From the NCBI RefSeq assembly GCF_000821245.2, contig NZ_LN611424.1, forward strand, positions 204,988-244,975: a stretch of 39,988 nt of DNA. Reading direction: 5' to 3'. Source of the DNA: Virgibacillus senegalensis. Its GTDB lineage: Bacteria; Bacillota; Bacilli; Bacillales; Amphibacillaceae. Under the pieces are notes generated by a model. It did not search any database, was not told the origin of the DNA, and saw only the letters and a program-made list of their open reading frames with translations. This document shows, piece after piece, positions 6,918 through 15,585 of the stretch; position 1 is the first letter of the stretch, and every line of letters begins with the position of its first letter. The translations under genes were made by a program, and so were the position numbers.

Positions 6918-8900
6918 ATGACATGTGATAGGGTGAACAAAATGAATGATCGACAACACGAGTTATTACGGTTTCTGCTGACACGAAACGATAACTATAT
7001 TCAGGTAGAAACATTGGCTAAGCATTTCCAATGCTCGGAGAAAACGATACGTAATGATTTAAAGCGGCTGGATCGCTTCCTGGTGGATTATTCCCAGGGA
7101 CGTCTAGACAAAAAGCCTGGTTTAGGAATTTATATAAAAATCGAGGGACCGGATAAATCCAGGCTTTTCGACCAATTGCAATCGCTGAAGCCAATGGATG
7201 AACGTAAGTCCGATGGCGACCGCAGGATGGAAATGGCTTACGAATTGTTGACCAGTACCAAGCCGATTACCACCGGAGCGCTTGCTGATAAATATTTTTT
7301 AAACAAAGCTGCGATTCGGAAAGACTTGGATAAAATCCGCGAGTGGCTGAGCAAAATGAATATTACGGTCATTTCCAAACAAAAGGTAGGGCATATCGTT
7401 CAAGGTAAAGAGAAAAACATTCGTCTTGCTCTCTCTGAGTTGACAAGGCTCGGCAGCCAGGAGCCAATGCCGATTGCTGAATTTATGAAAACCAAGTTTG
7501 CCGATGCTGATATCCGGTTGATAAAAAAGGAACTGGATGAACTACAAGTAAGACATCAGCTTTCCTTTACGGATGATACATTTGATCGGCTGACGATTCA
7601 TGTTCTCGTTATGATTAAACGTGTAAAAACGAGACAACCGATAGGTATCTCGGCCAAAGAGAAGCAGATGCTGCAGGATAAAGAAGAGCTTCGATGGGCT
7701 GTCGAGTTTCTTGAGAAAATTGCCGATGTATTTGCGGTCCGGTTTCCGGAAGATGAGATTTATTATCTCGCTTTTCATATTCTCGGTGCAAAACTGCGTT
7801 ACCAAATCCTACCCGGCAACCATCCTGATTCTACTTGGATCAGCCAGGTCCCGCTGATGAACGACCTGGTAAATAAGCTGACAGCACGCATGGCGGAAGT
7901 GACGATGATTGATTTTACCGATGATGACCAGTTGAAAGAAGGTCTCATCCTTCATTTATCTTCTACTGTAAACCGGATTACTTACGGGTTGCCTGTTAAA
8001 AATCCGATGCTGCAGGACATAAAACAGATGTACCCCTATATGTTTGATATGGTGATTTATATTTTAGAGGATATCAACGAACAGTTTGATTTTTCTCTGC
8101 CGGAAGAGGAGGCTGCCTATCTGACGATTCATTTTCAAACGTCGATCGAGCGGCTGCGTAACCAGCAGGTAAATAGGCTCCGAGCCATTGTCGTATGCCA
8201 TATGGGAGTGGGGGTATCCCAGTTGCTGAGGACAAAGCTGGAAGGGAAGTTCCCGGAAGTTGAAGTCATCGATAGTGTTGCGAAGTATAACGTAAAACAG
8301 TATCTCGCCGACCATCCGGTTGATTTTATCGTATCCACTGTACCAGTAGAAGAAACGGACATTCCGGCAATTCAAATATCCCCACTGATGGAAGCGCATG
8401 AAATGGATAAGCTTGCTTCTTTTATCGGTCAGCTGCAGTCCGGTTCCGGACAAAAGCAAGCGATAACATCATCGGGTTCCCATCTTGCAGAATTGATGGA
8501 TTACTCTCTGGTGTCTTTGCAACTAGAGCGGGAACACCGTTATGAAGTGATTGAACTGTTGGCCAATCAATTGTTCGAGCAAGGCATTGTCGATAAGAAG
8601 TATGCACACAGAGCAATCAACCGGGAACAGCTGTCTGATACGAATATTGGAGCAGGCATTGCCATTCCGCACGGCAGTCCGGATTTGATTAAATCCCCGG
8701 CAATTGCTGTGGCCACCTTACAAGAGCCATTGGAATGGGGTGAAGGCAAGGTTTCACTCGTGTTTATGCTGGCAGTGCCGAATGATCATCCTAACGTACG
8801 GGAAATTTTTAAAGAATTGTCGGATCTCACGGAGCAGCCAGGAAAAGTGGAACGACTAATTAAGGAAACCGATAAGCAGCAATTTATCAGCCGTTTATAA
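6918..8900 (+). CDS. manR: PRD-containing PTS regulator (ManR/MtlR type activator)
   Basis: 660 aa with the full architecture of ManR/MtlR/LicR activators. There are two N-terminal helix-turn-helix domains (about 10-65 and 95-150). Two PTS regulation domains follow (about 190-410), with conserved His in TIHVLV, AFHILG, LHLSS and TIHFQ. Next is an EIIB-like domain with CHMGVGVSQ (Cys about 427), then an EIIA-like domain with GIAIPHGS (His about 585). Phosphorylation of these residues by HPr and EII couples activity to sugar supply. The start may be ATG 6918 (AAGGATACGTT upstream) or ATG 6942. The adjacent PTS permease is the likely target, matching the B. subtilis manR-manP arrangement. The sugar (mannose, fructose or another) is not proven by sequence. 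Confidence 0.85.
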   Translation: MTCDRVNKMNDRQHELLRFLLTRNDNYIQVETLAKHFQCSEKTIRNDLKRLDRFLVDYSQGRLDKKPGLGIYIKIEGPDKSRLFDQLQSLKPMDERKSDGDRRMEMAYELLTSTKPITTGALADKYFLNKAAIRKDLDKIREWLSKMNITVISKQKVGHIVQGKEKNIRLALSELTRLGSQEPMPIAEFMKTKFADADIRLIKKELDELQVRHQLSFTDDTFDRLTIHVLVMIKRVKTRQPIGISAKEKQMLQDKEELRWAVEFLEKIADVFAVRFPEDEIYYLAFHILGAKLRYQILPGNHPDSTWISQVPLMNDLVNKLTARMAEVTMIDFTDDDQLKEGLILHLSSTVNRITYGLPVKNPMLQDIKQMYPYMFDMVIYILEDINEQFDFSLPEEEAAYLTIHFQTSIERLRNQQVNRLRAIVVCHMGVGVSQLLRTKLEGKFPEVEVIDSVAKYNVKQYLADHPVDFIVSTVPVEETDIPAIQISPLMEAHEMDKLASFIGQLQSGSGQKQAITSSGSHLAELMDYSLVSLQLEREHRYEVIELLANQLFEQGIVDKKYAHRAINREQLSDTNIGAGIAIPHGSPDLIKSPAIAVATLQEPLEWGEGKVSLVFMLAVPNDHPNVREIFKELSDLTEQPGKVERLIKETDKQQFISRL

Positions 8901-8947
8901 AACGATTATAAAAACCAATTTTTCCGGAGCAGTGGAAAAAATCGAAA

Positions 8948-8976
8948 CTTTTGGCCCAGGCAATATGGGGTATAGT
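8948..8976 (+). promoter_or_regulatory. Probable manP promoter
   Basis: -10 TATAGT (8971-8976), 17-bp spacer and a poor -35 (CTTTTG, 8948-8953). A weak -35 fits a promoter that needs an activator, here the PRD regulator encoded just upstream. Confidence 0.5.
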
Positions 8977-8978
8977 GA

Positions 8979-8994
8979 ATGTAAGCGATTACGA
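8979..8994 (+). promoter_or_regulatory. CcpA cre site at the manP promoter
   Basis: ATGTAAGCGATTACGA matches the cre consensus WTGNNARCGNWWWCAW at 15 of 16 positions. It lies directly after the -10 box, around the expected transcription start, where bound CcpA would block initiation. Glucose repression of manP follows as an inference. Confidence 0.8.
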
Positions 8995-9011
8995 AGTTAG
9001 GAGGAATCAGG

Positions 9012-10997
9012 ATGAAATTGTTAGCGATTACTTCCTGCCCCAATGGGATAGCCCATACTTATATGGCAGCAGAAAATCTGCAAAAAGCAGCCGACGAATT
9101 GGGCGTAGAGATAAAAGTTGAAACACAAGGTTCTATTGGAGTGGAAAATGAATTTACCGAACAAGAAATAGAAGAAGCAGACGGCATCATTATCGCTGCT
9201 GACAAAACAGTAGAAAAGGATCGGTTCTCCGGTAAAAAGCTGTTGGTAGTTGGTGTCCAGGAAGGGATACGACAACCAAAGCAGCTAATCAATAAAGTGA
9301 TCAGCGGAGGTGTACCTGTATATCAGGGACAGGGGGAATCTCCAAGTGAAGCGAATCGTCCGAAAAAGAAGGAGAAGGAAAATCCGGTATATCGTCATTT
9401 GATGAATGGTGTTTCCTACATGATTCCATTCATTGTAGTCGGCGGTCTTTTGATTGCAATCGCTTTATCGCTGGGCGGACAACAAACACCTGAAGGGATC
9501 CAAATACCAGAAGGCTCGTTTTGGAAAACAATTGAAAGCATCGGAGGCGCATCGTTTACCTTTATGGTGCCAATTTTGGCCGGTTTTATCGCCTTCAGTA
9601 TCGCTGATCGTCCCGGTCTTGCCCCTGGTATTATCGGCGGCTACATTGCTGCTAACGGAAGCTTCTATAATAGTGAAGCGGGGGCTGGTTTTCTAGGTGG
9701 TATCATTGCTGGTTTCCTGGCAGGATATGTGGCCTTGTGGATTAAAAAGTTAAAAGTGCCGAAAGCAGTGCAGCCGATTATGCCGATTATCATCATTCCG
9801 GTCTTTTCATCACTCATTGTTGGCTTGGCATTCGTATTTTTCATTGGTGGACCGGTAGCACAAGTATTTGAATCCTTGACCACCTGGTTGGCGGGTATGC
9901 AGGGAACCAGTTCCATCCTGTTAGCGTTAATTTTAGGAGCAATGATTTCATTCGATATGGGCGGGCCGGTAAATAAAGTAGCATTCTTATTTGGTTCAGC
10001 AATGATTGGGGAAGGCAATTATGAAATAATGGGGCCCATTGCGGCAGCGATTGCCATTCCGCCAATCGGACTTGGCCTTGCTACCTTCCTATTTAAACGG
10101 AAGTTCCAAAAAAACGAAATCGAAACAGGGAAGGCTTCCTTTACCATGGGCTTGTTTGGCATAACCGAAGGAGCGATTCCGTTTGCCGCCCAAGACCCAT
10201 TGCGTGTCATTCCAAGTATTATGGTCGGATCCATGACTGGTTCGGTTATCGCGATGTTAGGAAATGTCGGTGACCGGGTGGCACATGGCGGACCGATTGT
10301 CGGTGTCCTGGGTGCTGTGGACAATGTCATCATGTTTTTCATTGCGATAATTGTCGGTGCCTTCGTTACGGCATTGATGGTCAAGTTGATAAAGAAAGAC
10401 GTTCAGGATGGACATGTAACAGATGGCTCGGAGCCCAATGTTTATGAAGAAGATGCTAGCGAACAATTAGCCACGGACAACCTTACACCAGCAGAAACAG
10501 CTGGGAAGCAACAGCAAACAGGTTCGTCACAAGAGGAAATCAATAAACTGACGGATATTACGAGTCCCGCGTTGATCGATATTGATTTGCAGGGAAACAC
10601 GCAGGATGAAGTCTTGGATGAACTAATCAATAAGTTGGATGCCAATGGACTGTTGACGTCCCCGCAAGCTTTTAAACAGAAAATCATCGAGCGGGAACAG
10701 GAAAGTACAACCGGAATTGGCATGAATATTGCCATACCGCACGGAAAATCAAATGCCGTAAAGCGTCCAAGTGTCGTATTTGGCAGAAAGCCGGACGGAG
10801 TCGACTGGAACAGTATGGATGGCACTGCAGCCAAACTGATTTTCCTGATTGCCGTGCCGGAAGAAGCCGAGGGCAATGCGCATTTGAAAATATTGCAGAT
10901 GCTATCCCGTAAGTTGATGGATGAAAGTTTCCGGGAACAGCTGTTGCAAGTGCAAACAAAGGAAGAAGCTTATAAGCTGCTTGAGCAAGTACAATGA
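9012..10997 (+). CDS. manP: PTS fructose/mannose-type transporter, EIIBCA
   Basis: A 661-aa single-chain PTS permease with domain order B-C-A. EIIB (about 1-100) has the phosphorylation Cys in ITSCPNGIAHTYMA (Cys9). EIIC (about 125-470) has around ten membrane helices and the GITEGAIPFAAQDPLR signature. A Gln/Glu-rich linker (about 475-510) leads to EIIA (about 515-661) with the active His in IAIPHGKSN (His577). It imports and phosphorylates a hexose. The B-C-A order and length match B. subtilis ManP rather than FruA (A-B-C), and the upstream manR-like gene agrees. The ribosome site is GTTAGGAGGAATCAGG. No manA isomerase gene follows, unlike in B. subtilis, so substrate naming is tentative. 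Confidence 0.85.
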   Translation: MKLLAITSCPNGIAHTYMAAENLQKAADELGVEIKVETQGSIGVENEFTEQEIEEADGIIIAADKTVEKDRFSGKKLLVVGVQEGIRQPKQLINKVISGGVPVYQGQGESPSEANRPKKKEKENPVYRHLMNGVSYMIPFIVVGGLLIAIALSLGGQQTPEGIQIPEGSFWKTIESIGGASFTFMVPILAGFIAFSIADRPGLAPGIIGGYIAANGSFYNSEAGAGFLGGIIAGFLAGYVALWIKKLKVPKAVQPIMPIIIIPVFSSLIVGLAFVFFIGGPVAQVFESLTTWLAGMQGTSSILLALILGAMISFDMGGPVNKVAFLFGSAMIGEGNYEIMGPIAAAIAIPPIGLGLATFLFKRKFQKNEIETGKASFTMGLFGITEGAIPFAAQDPLRVIPSIMVGSMTGSVIAMLGNVGDRVAHGGPIVGVLGAVDNVIMFFIAIIVGAFVTALMVKLIKKDVQDGHVTDGSEPNVYEEDASEQLATDNLTPAETAGKQQQTGSSQEEINKLTDITSPALIDIDLQGNTQDEVLDELINKLDANGLLTSPQAFKQKIIEREQESTTGIGMNIAIPHGKSNAVKRPSVVFGRKPDGVDWNSMDGTAAKLIFLIAVPEEAEGNAHLKILQMLSRKLMDESFREQLLQVQTKEEAYKLLEQVQ

Positions 10998-11067
10998 GGT
11001 AATGCTCAAACCGAATACTAAAGCTATTAATTTTTAGTATGATAAAAAACAATACAAACAGAAGGAA

Positions 11068-11100
11068 ACACGCTTGGAAATGAACCCGAGCGTGTTTTTT
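11068..11100 (+). terminator. Terminator after manP
   Basis: Stem AACACGCT / AGCGTGTT with a 13-nt loop, followed by a run of Ts (11095-11100), about 70 bp after the manP stop. Confidence 0.75.
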
Positions 11101-11171
11101 GCTTACTAAATAAATGCCTACTAACTTTGGATGACTTCCTTCCATCCTTATCGGAGTGCTTTTCTCGCTGT

Positions 11172-11276
11172 GGAAATACCCTACGCTTTCCACGGGCGGC
11201 TGGTGAGCTTCCTCGAGCTAAAGCTCTGCGGGATCTCACCGAGGCAACTCCTCCCGCAGGGGTCTCAGGTATTTCC
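11172..11276 (+). repeat. Bacillaceae-type structured intergenic repeat, copy A
   Basis: A 105-bp GC-rich element. Its ends are inverted (GGAAATACC ... GGTATTTCC) and its core reads CGCTTTCCACGGGCGGCTGG ... CTCCCGCAGGGGTCTC. Related copies lie at 11399-11511 (opposite strand) and 31534-31698. Apparent Arg/Ala-rich ORFs across it are artefacts of the repeat. Confidence 0.75.
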
Positions 11277-11398
11277 TCCGCTAAAAGTTTGTGTATTGTA
11301 TGCAATTAAGCTATCGAAACCTGTTGTTTACGTTTTGATTCCGTTTCAATTGCCCTAGAAAACCAGAGTAATATAATAAGGACCGATGGATCAGCATA

Positions 11399-11511
11399 GG
11401 CAGCATACGGAGATTCCAGCGGGACCAGCACGCGTCCGAAGATCCCGCAAGAAGCGGGGTGTGCTTCTGATGAAGCTGAGGCCGTGCCCGCGGAAAGCGA
11501 AGAATGTTGCC
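11399..11511 (-). repeat. Structured intergenic repeat, copy B
   Basis: On the minus strand it reads CGCTTTCCGCGGGCACGGCC ... TGCGGGATCTTCGG ... TCCCGCTGGAATCTCCG, a variant of copies A and C. Its outer arms are a different inverted pair (GGCAACAT / ATGCTGCC, 7 of 8 pairing). Confidence 0.65.
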
Positions 11512-11550
11512 GTAACGGTTGATTACCACTTTATTTCAAACCGAGAAAAA

Positions 11551-11580
11551 AACGTGAAGAAATAGGAATCCTTCACGTTT
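11551..11580. terminator. Terminator of the chemoreceptor gene
   Basis: AACGTGAAG ... CTTCACGTT stem, with A-run on the left and T-run on the right, so it can work in both directions. It lies just past the minus-strand chemoreceptor stop. Confidence 0.75.
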
Positions 11581-11604
11581 TTCACTTGTTTATGGGCAAT
11601 CTCT

Positions 11605-13626
11605 TTATGCCTTATATTTAGTTGTCTGTTCCTCTAATTCTTCTGCCAGTCTGGACAGCTCACCTGCATTTTCGGAAACTTCCTCCATTGCACTGGTCGA
11701 TTGCTGAGCAGAGGCTGATGCCTGTTCAATGCCTGCTGCCGATTCCTCTGAGACCGCTGCAATTTCCTGGATCGATTCATTCATGCTGTTGCTGTTTTCG
11801 GCAATGTCCCGCAGGTTAGCGGAAATATGCTGAATGCTTTCTACCATCTTTCTCACTGATTGATCAATTTCCTGGAATGTCTCACCGGTCTCCTCGATTT
11901 GCCGTGATCCTTCATCGACTTCCTTATAGCCAGCTTCAAGGGAATCTGCCACGCTGCTGGACTCATGCTGGATATTGCCGACAATTTCGGTAATGTCCCC
12001 GACAGAGTTGGAAACCTGTTCAGCTAGCTTACGCACTTCGTTGGCCACGACGGCAAAGCCCTTGCCATGCTCTCCGGCGCGAGCTGCTTCAATGGCTGCA
12101 TTCAATGATAACAAATTCGTTTGTTCTGCTATATCGTTAATCACATTGATCAATTTGGAAATCTGCTGTGATTGAGCATCCAATCCCTGTACTTTTGCTA
12201 CAGCTTCTTTGACAATCCCTTCAATGTTTTTCATCTGGGTAACCGATTTTTCCATCATGGAGCTTCCATTTTTGGTCATCTGAAGTACGTCATCCGATGT
12301 GCCGGCAATTTGCTCCCCACCTTCGTGGGCCTGATTTATTTTTGCCAGGAAGTCCGTCATCATTTCCGACAATTCCGTAGAGCTATTTGCCTGTGTCTCG
12401 GCCCCGGAAGTCAGTTCCTGCATCGTAGAAGCAATTTGCCGGCTTCCTTCCTTCACTTCGTCCGCCGCTCTGGTCAACTGTGAGCTTTGGTCGGAAACCG
12501 CAGTAGTAGCCCCGGTCACATTGCGGATAATCGAGCGAAGGCTCTCTTTCATTTGATTAATCGATTGGGAAAGCTGTCCGACTTCATTGCTGCTATCGTG
12601 CGTTAAGTCAACGGATAAATCTCCCTCTTCCACCGTCTTCATTTTTTCCTGTAACGTTTTAATCGGACGGGTAATCCTTCCGGCGATGATCCAGGTTAGA
12701 AGAGCGGACAATACCAAAACAACCAAAATGCTAATAGCAATCGGTATCAGAATCGGCTGGGATTTTTTCGCCAGTTCAGATTTGTCCACGGTGCCGATAA
12801 TAATCCAGTTCAACCGGTCATTCAAGGTGAACCCAGCTGCTTTTTCGGCTCCTTCCCAGGAATAATCAACTGCTCCGGAAGGGCTGTTTTGATCAATGAT
12901 CTGTTGATAAAACGATTCTTCTGACACGTCCTCTCCGATATATGCTTCATCTGGATGCACGACGAATGTACCCGATTGGTCCATGATAGCTGCATAACCG
13001 GAATCCCCTATTTCTACGGCATTGATCATGTCCAGAACGGTCTGCATATTGATATCAAGCGACAAAACACCAACAGTCCCAGACTCCGCTTCGACCGCTT
13101 TTGCCGTACTGACGATTAAATCTCCGGTATCAGCATCAATATATGGCTCTGTCCAAATGACTTCGCCGATGTTTTCTGTCGCATTCTGGTACCAGGGCCG
13201 CGTTCTGGGGTCATAGTCATCATCCAGGTTCAATTCAGGGGAGGTCAGCATTTCCCCTTCTTGTTCGGTGCCGAGGTAAGCAACAGATATGGCGTCACTG
13301 GAAGAAGAAATATTTGTTAAGGAGTCCATCAGGTCACTGCGCTGCTCATCAAAATGGGTAAATTCATTTTGCTCGGCATAATGGTTAATAATCTGTTCCT
13401 GCCCCTGGAAAAAGCTTTCGAAGGATTCATTTAAAACGTTCGTTTGGCTTTCAATACTGTTGGAAAGTTCATTAGTGGTAAGAGAGGCACTGAAGGTGTA
13501 GCTTATATAGCCGATACCCGCACCAGCCGCCAATATCAGGGTGATTAGCGGAATCAAGATTTGTCGCTGTAGTGTTTTTGAAAAGAAATTCCCCTTGTTT
13601 TTCTGCTTTTTTGTCGATGTTGTCAT
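11605..13626 (-). CDS. Methyl-accepting chemotaxis protein with dCACHE sensor
   Basis: 673 aa. A first membrane helix (about 15-40) and a second (about 285-310) bracket an extracellular dCACHE-type sensor with the family segments [11 protein letters not shown] and [23 protein letters not shown] domain follows (about 308-362), then a long coiled-coil signalling domain with the conserved tip [20 protein letters not shown]. It resembles B. subtilis McpA/McpB/TlpA. The ligand is unknown, although dCACHE receptors often bind amino acids. ATG 13626 is chosen because AAAGGAGG lies 7 nt upstream; the longer frame (to 13674) has no such site. A SigD-type promoter lies upstream. Confidence 0.9.
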   Translation of the reverse strand: MTTSTKKQKNKGNFFSKTLQRQILIPLITLILAAGAGIGYISYTFSASLTTNELSNSIESQTNVLNESFESFFQGQEQIINHYAEQNEFTHFDEQRSDLMDSLTNISSSSDAISVAYLGTEQEGEMLTSPELNLDDDYDPRTRPWYQNATENIGEVIWTEPYIDADTGDLIVSTAKAVEAESGTVGVLSLDINMQTVLDMINAVEIGDSGYAAIMDQSGTFVVHPDEAYIGEDVSEESFYQQIIDQNSPSGAVDYSWEGAEKAAGFTLNDRLNWIIIGTVDKSELAKKSQPILIPIAISILVVLVLSALLTWIIAGRITRPIKTLQEKMKTVEEGDLSVDLTHDSSNEVGQLSQSINQMKESLRSIIRNVTGATTAVSDQSSQLTRAADEVKEGSRQIASTMQELTSGAETQANSSTELSEMMTDFLAKINQAHEGGEQIAGTSDDVLQMTKNGSSMMEKSVTQMKNIEGIVKEAVAKVQGLDAQSQQISKLINVINDIAEQTNLLSLNAAIEAARAGEHGKGFAVVANEVRKLAEQVSNSVGDITEIVGNIQHESSSVADSLEAGYKEVDEGSRQIEETGETFQEIDQSVRKMVESIQHISANLRDIAENSNSMNESIQEIAAVSEESAAGIEQASASAQQSTSAMEEVSENAGELSRLAEELEEQTTKYKA

Positions 13627-13718
13627 AAAATTGCCTCCTTTGTCTGCTTGTGTCTGGTTTGCTCCTTTCTCCAAAACATTTCGTCTCGAGTAGGTATAAA
13701 GCAGCAGTTCTTGTTTTT

Positions 13719-13746
13719 ATATCGTCAAAATATTCATAATTATTTA
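13719..13746 (-). promoter_or_regulatory. SigD (motility sigma) promoter of the chemoreceptor
   Basis: Read on the minus strand: TAAA, 16-nt spacer, GACGATAT, against the SigD consensus TAAA-N15-GCCGATAT (7 of 8 in the -10). It lies about 95 bp before the start codon, as expected for a chemotaxis gene. Confidence 0.6.
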
Positions 13747-13792
13747 TACTTAATAGAAAGAATTATTAGATTTTTGATAGAAGGGTTGCTTG

Positions 13793-14701
13793 ATGTTGAT
13801 GAAAGAGAGGATGCCATTCCTGCTTGTCATAGGAGCAGCGATACTATGGGGGACTACAGGGACAGCCCAGACATTTGCACCTGAAACGGCCCATCCGGTG
13901 GCTGTGGGTGCTATCCGACTTGCTGTCGGAGGCGGGACGCTTTTATTGTTACTGCTGGTATTTGGGTGGGAGATCCGTTTATGGAAGGGAATAGCATGGC
14001 GGCAGGCTTTGCCGGCCATGATCAGTATGGCTTGTTACCAGCCGCTGTTTTTTTCGGCAGTGACAATGACTGGTGTGGCTGTCGGAACAGTGACAGCGAT
14101 TGGCAGCGCCCCGGTTTTGGCAGGGCTTCTGGAACTGGTGATTTATCGAAAACGGCAAACAATGCGTTGGGGGATAGCGACGCTGATGGCAGTTGCCGGA
14201 TGTCTTTTATTGTTTGCCAATACTGGCACGGTGACTGTCCGGCCAGTGGGAGTACTGCTTGCGCTTGGTGCCGGCTTGTCATTTGCCATTTACTCTCTGG
14301 CAAGTAAACAGTTAATGGAAACACACTCCGCCTTGTCCATTACGGCGCTTGTCTTTATGGGCAGTGCATTGCTGCTGGCTCCGCTGCTTTTTATCATGGA
14401 TATGACATGGCTGAAGGAATGGCAGGGTGCTTTAGTAGGGCTTCATCTCGGTGTTGCAGCGACTAGTGCCGCCTACCTTCTGTTTTCTCTCGGTCTCAGG
14501 AGGATCCGATCTTCCACTGCCGTTACCTTGTCCCTGGCAGAGCCGTTGACAGCAGCTATGCTTGGTGTATTTTTGGTCGGGGAGACGCTGACCGGTTTAT
14601 CCTGGCTAGGTATGTTGATTCTTTTAAGCGGCATGGTAGTCTTAACGAGTGAGGGGGAAGCAATTCGACAGAACGGGAAGTTGAAGGAAAACGAATCGTA
14701 G
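13793..14701 (+). CDS. EamA/RhaT-type drug/metabolite exporter
   Basis: About 302 aa with ten predicted membrane helices in two EamA repeats. The first repeat starts ILWGTTGTAQTFAPE and contains GAIRLAVGGG; the second contains FAIYSLASKQLM and SLAEPLTAAMLGVFLVGE. These are typical of cytoplasmic-membrane exporters of metabolites or amino-acid derivatives. The start is ATG 13793, 7 nt after GAAGGG. The gene converges on the YetF-like gene, the two stops being only 3 bp apart. The substrate cannot be told. Confidence 0.85.
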   Translation: MLMKERMPFLLVIGAAILWGTTGTAQTFAPETAHPVAVGAIRLAVGGGTLLLLLLVFGWEIRLWKGIAWRQALPAMISMACYQPLFFSAVTMTGVAVGTVTAIGSAPVLAGLLELVIYRKRQTMRWGIATLMAVAGCLLLFANTGTVTVRPVGVLLALGAGLSFAIYSLASKQLMETHSALSITALVFMGSALLLAPLLFIMDMTWLKEWQGALVGLHLGVAATSAAYLLFSLGLRRIRSSTAVTLSLAEPLTAAMLGVFLVGETLTGLSWLGMLILLSGMVVLTSEGEAIRQNGKLKENES

Positions 14702-14704
14702 AAG

Positions 14705-15430
14705 CTAATGATGGATGGGCGGCAAGTCGTCAGACGATTCATCCTTCAAGGAAACATGCAGTCGTAATTGATGATCGATGGTCGCGAGAAAAATGGTATC
14801 CAATCCATGGATGTTTTGAGCGGATAGCTGGTTCAGCAGCCAGTTCTGGTCGACATGGAATTGTTCCAGAACAGAATGGTAGACGGTTCCTTCGATGACG
14901 ACAGGATAAGCGATGCTCGCTGCTTGTTTCGGAATGGCCATGTCTTCCCGTGTTACAACACTTTTTTGAGGTTTTTTCAGTAAACTAAGCGAACCGTTCG
15001 CCTCGATGACAGCCGTTTCCACTTCAGAAATATCAAAGACATCCTTTTCCCGCAGCATCTGTAAGATATTGTCGATTGAGTAATGTATTTTTTTCATGTT
15101 TCCTCGTAAAAGCTTCCCGTTCTGTATGACAACAGTCGGTTCGAAGGTTACAAGTTTGCCGAATTTACGGCTCGATAATTTCCACCTGGCTACGAGACGC
15201 TGCAGCAAGGCAATTCCTATAATGGCTACAGCTGTAGGTAAATGGTCGATTCCGGGATCTGCAATATCTGCTCCAACGACTGCACCGATGGTCAATACGA
15301 TTAAAAAGTCAAAGACCGGAAGCTCACCAATTGCCCGTTTTCCCATAAATAATGTAATAAGTAACAGCAAAGGCAGGATCGTGACAATTCGGAAAAGGAC
15401 AAGTGCGGCATCTTTCAAAAATTCAGCCAT
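14705..15430 (-). CDS. YetF/DUF421 family membrane protein
   Basis: 241 aa. Three N-terminal membrane helices (LVLFRIVTILPLLLLITLFM, LIVLTIGAVVGADIA, and a third near TAVAIIGIALLQRL) precede a cytosolic DUF421 domain. Visible family elements are the GKRAIGELPVFDFLIVLTIG start, the FEPTVVIQNGKLLRGNMKK strand pair and the LREKDVFDISEVETAVIEANG motif. Bacillus YetF-type proteins of this family have been linked to spore or envelope traits, but the molecular role is not settled. The start ATG 15430 has AAAGGTGTG upstream. Confidence 0.85.
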   Translation of the reverse strand: MAEFLKDAALVLFRIVTILPLLLLITLFMGKRAIGELPVFDFLIVLTIGAVVGADIADPGIDHLPTAVAIIGIALLQRLVARWKLSSRKFGKLVTFEPTVVIQNGKLLRGNMKKIHYSIDNILQMLREKDVFDISEVETAVIEANGSLSLLKKPQKSVVTREDMAIPKQAASIAYPVVIEGTVYHSVLEQFHVDQNWLLNQLSAQNIHGLDTIFLATIDHQLRLHVSLKDESSDDLPPIHH

Positions 15431-15585
15431 ATTCTATTCACACCTTTTTTTAGAGTCCAGGTGGTAGTTACATTTCCTTATTGATGCCGATTTTATGCAG
15501 GAAGAGGGCCTTTGACTTTATCGCTGACACAAGGTAATGCAAAATAGAAGAAAAGCAATTCAGCTGAAACTCAGGAGGGACAAGG

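Noticed and set aside
11027-11305. 92-aa Arg/Ala-rich ORF (and a similar one at 31497-31901)
   Set aside because: Both arise from translating the intergenic repeat copies A and C; their shared peptide reflects the DNA repeat.
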